NCBI GenBank assembly: GCA_036266195.1
Contig: DATANP010000533.1
Coordinates: forward strand, 1-7,158
Source: DATMER01 sp036266195
GTDB taxonomy: Bacteria; Acidobacteriota; Thermoanaerobaculia; Multivoradales; UBA5704
Length of the DNA: 7,158 nucleotides
Reading direction: 5' to 3'
In this document: positions 6,958 to 7,158 of the stretch, in pieces
Layout: each line of letters starts with the position of its first letter
Numbering within the stretch: position 1 is the first letter of the stretch
The notes under the pieces: model-generated
What the model was told of the DNA's origin: nothing
The model's input: the letters and a program-made list of their open reading frames with translations, nothing else
The model's database searches: none
Program-made: the position numbers and the translations under genes

Positions 6958-7158
6958 TCAGGAGCCGCGCGGCCCCGATCAGGAGCCGCCCGGATTTCTT
7001 CAGATCGTGCGCCTGTCCGCTCAGGAATCACGCCGCTGCGTTCAGGAGCCTCCGGGTCCGGTTCAGGAAGCCCATCGATCCGATCAGGAGCGTCAAAGAT
7101 CGCGGCAGGAGGCGCACAGATCCGGACAGGAGCCTCGCGGACCGGAGCAGGCGACGCA
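6958..7158. repeat. Degenerate 21-bp tandem repeat array, running off the window edge
   Basis: Nine complete 21-bp units begin at 6958, 6979, 7000, 7021, 7042, 7063, 7084, 7105 and 7126, and a tenth is cut at the window end. The core at unit positions 1-8 is TCAGGAGC; positions 15-20 are most often GATCCG. CAG at positions 2-4 and C at position 11 occur in all ten units, and G at 15 in eight of the nine complete ones. Positions 10, 12, 14, 16 and 21 vary freely. No unit differs in length, although many differ at half or more of the variable positions. Twenty-one bases is seven codons and also two turns of B-DNA. On the plus strand the frame starting at 6958 is open through the array as a heptapeptide of SGA....R type. 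One minus frame is also open (R..AAPD type); the other two contain stops. Coding status is undecided. Confidence 0.9.

Noticed and set aside
6702..7031. A 109-residue minus-strand open frame starting in the repeat array
   Set aside because: It overlaps the first 180 bases or so of the CPBP coding sequence in another frame and turns Arg/Ser/Pro-rich there. It is most likely chance.
6154..7158. The plus frame after the CHAT-STAND stop stays open to the window edge
   Set aside because: It lies antisense to the well-supported CPBP gene for most of its length and shows no TPR or other domain character. A readthrough extension of the CHAT-STAND protein is not supported.
6958..7158. The 21-bp array considered as a CRISPR array
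   Set aside because: The conserved core is only about 8 bases and the variable part 13. The units are imperfect, and there are no unique 30-base spacers and no cas genes.

Overview
The window is GC-rich bacterial DNA with tightly packed genes, strong use of G/C at third codon positions, and long spurious open frames on both strands. The SecD-like domains, the flotillin, the CHAT-STAND protein and the CPBP membrane protease together suggest an environmental bacterium with a complex cell plan, such as Acidobacteriota, Planctomycetota or a myxobacterium-like lineage. Nothing in the window fixes the phylum.

Left part (1-3206, plus strand): four closely spaced genes that look like one transcription unit. 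They are the C-terminal part of a flotillin-family membrane scaffold protein, an unrecognised two-domain protein with a roughly 95-residue Pro/Ala linker, and two tandem paralogues resembling the extracytoplasmic P1 region of the SecD translocase subunit. Neither paralogue has the six-helix SecD channel domain. The last three genes are joined by 4-5 base stop/start overlaps. I infer an envelope-associated module; its function is unknown.

Middle (3207-6153, plus strand): after a 73-base gap containing two small hairpins comes a 957-residue CHAT-STAND protein. It has a caspase-like CHAT protease with a His238/Cys316 dyad, a P-loop STAND NTPase and a winged-helix-like segment. It ends after only about 80 residues of TPR-like helices, so the usual long sensor array is missing. 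The architecture is that of NLR-like signalling or conflict proteins. This is the best candidate in the window for a defence or regulated-proteolysis role.

Right part (6154-7158): a convergent minus-strand CPBP (Abi) intramembrane protease gene ends six bases from the CHAT-STAND stop. Upstream of it are a 9-bp inverted repeat and then a striking array of degenerate 21-bp units. The array shows nine full units and one partial, with no indel in the register, and it runs off the window edge. It is either a heptapeptide-coding repeat of a gene outside the window or a DNA array phased at two helical turns. The sequence here does not decide between them.
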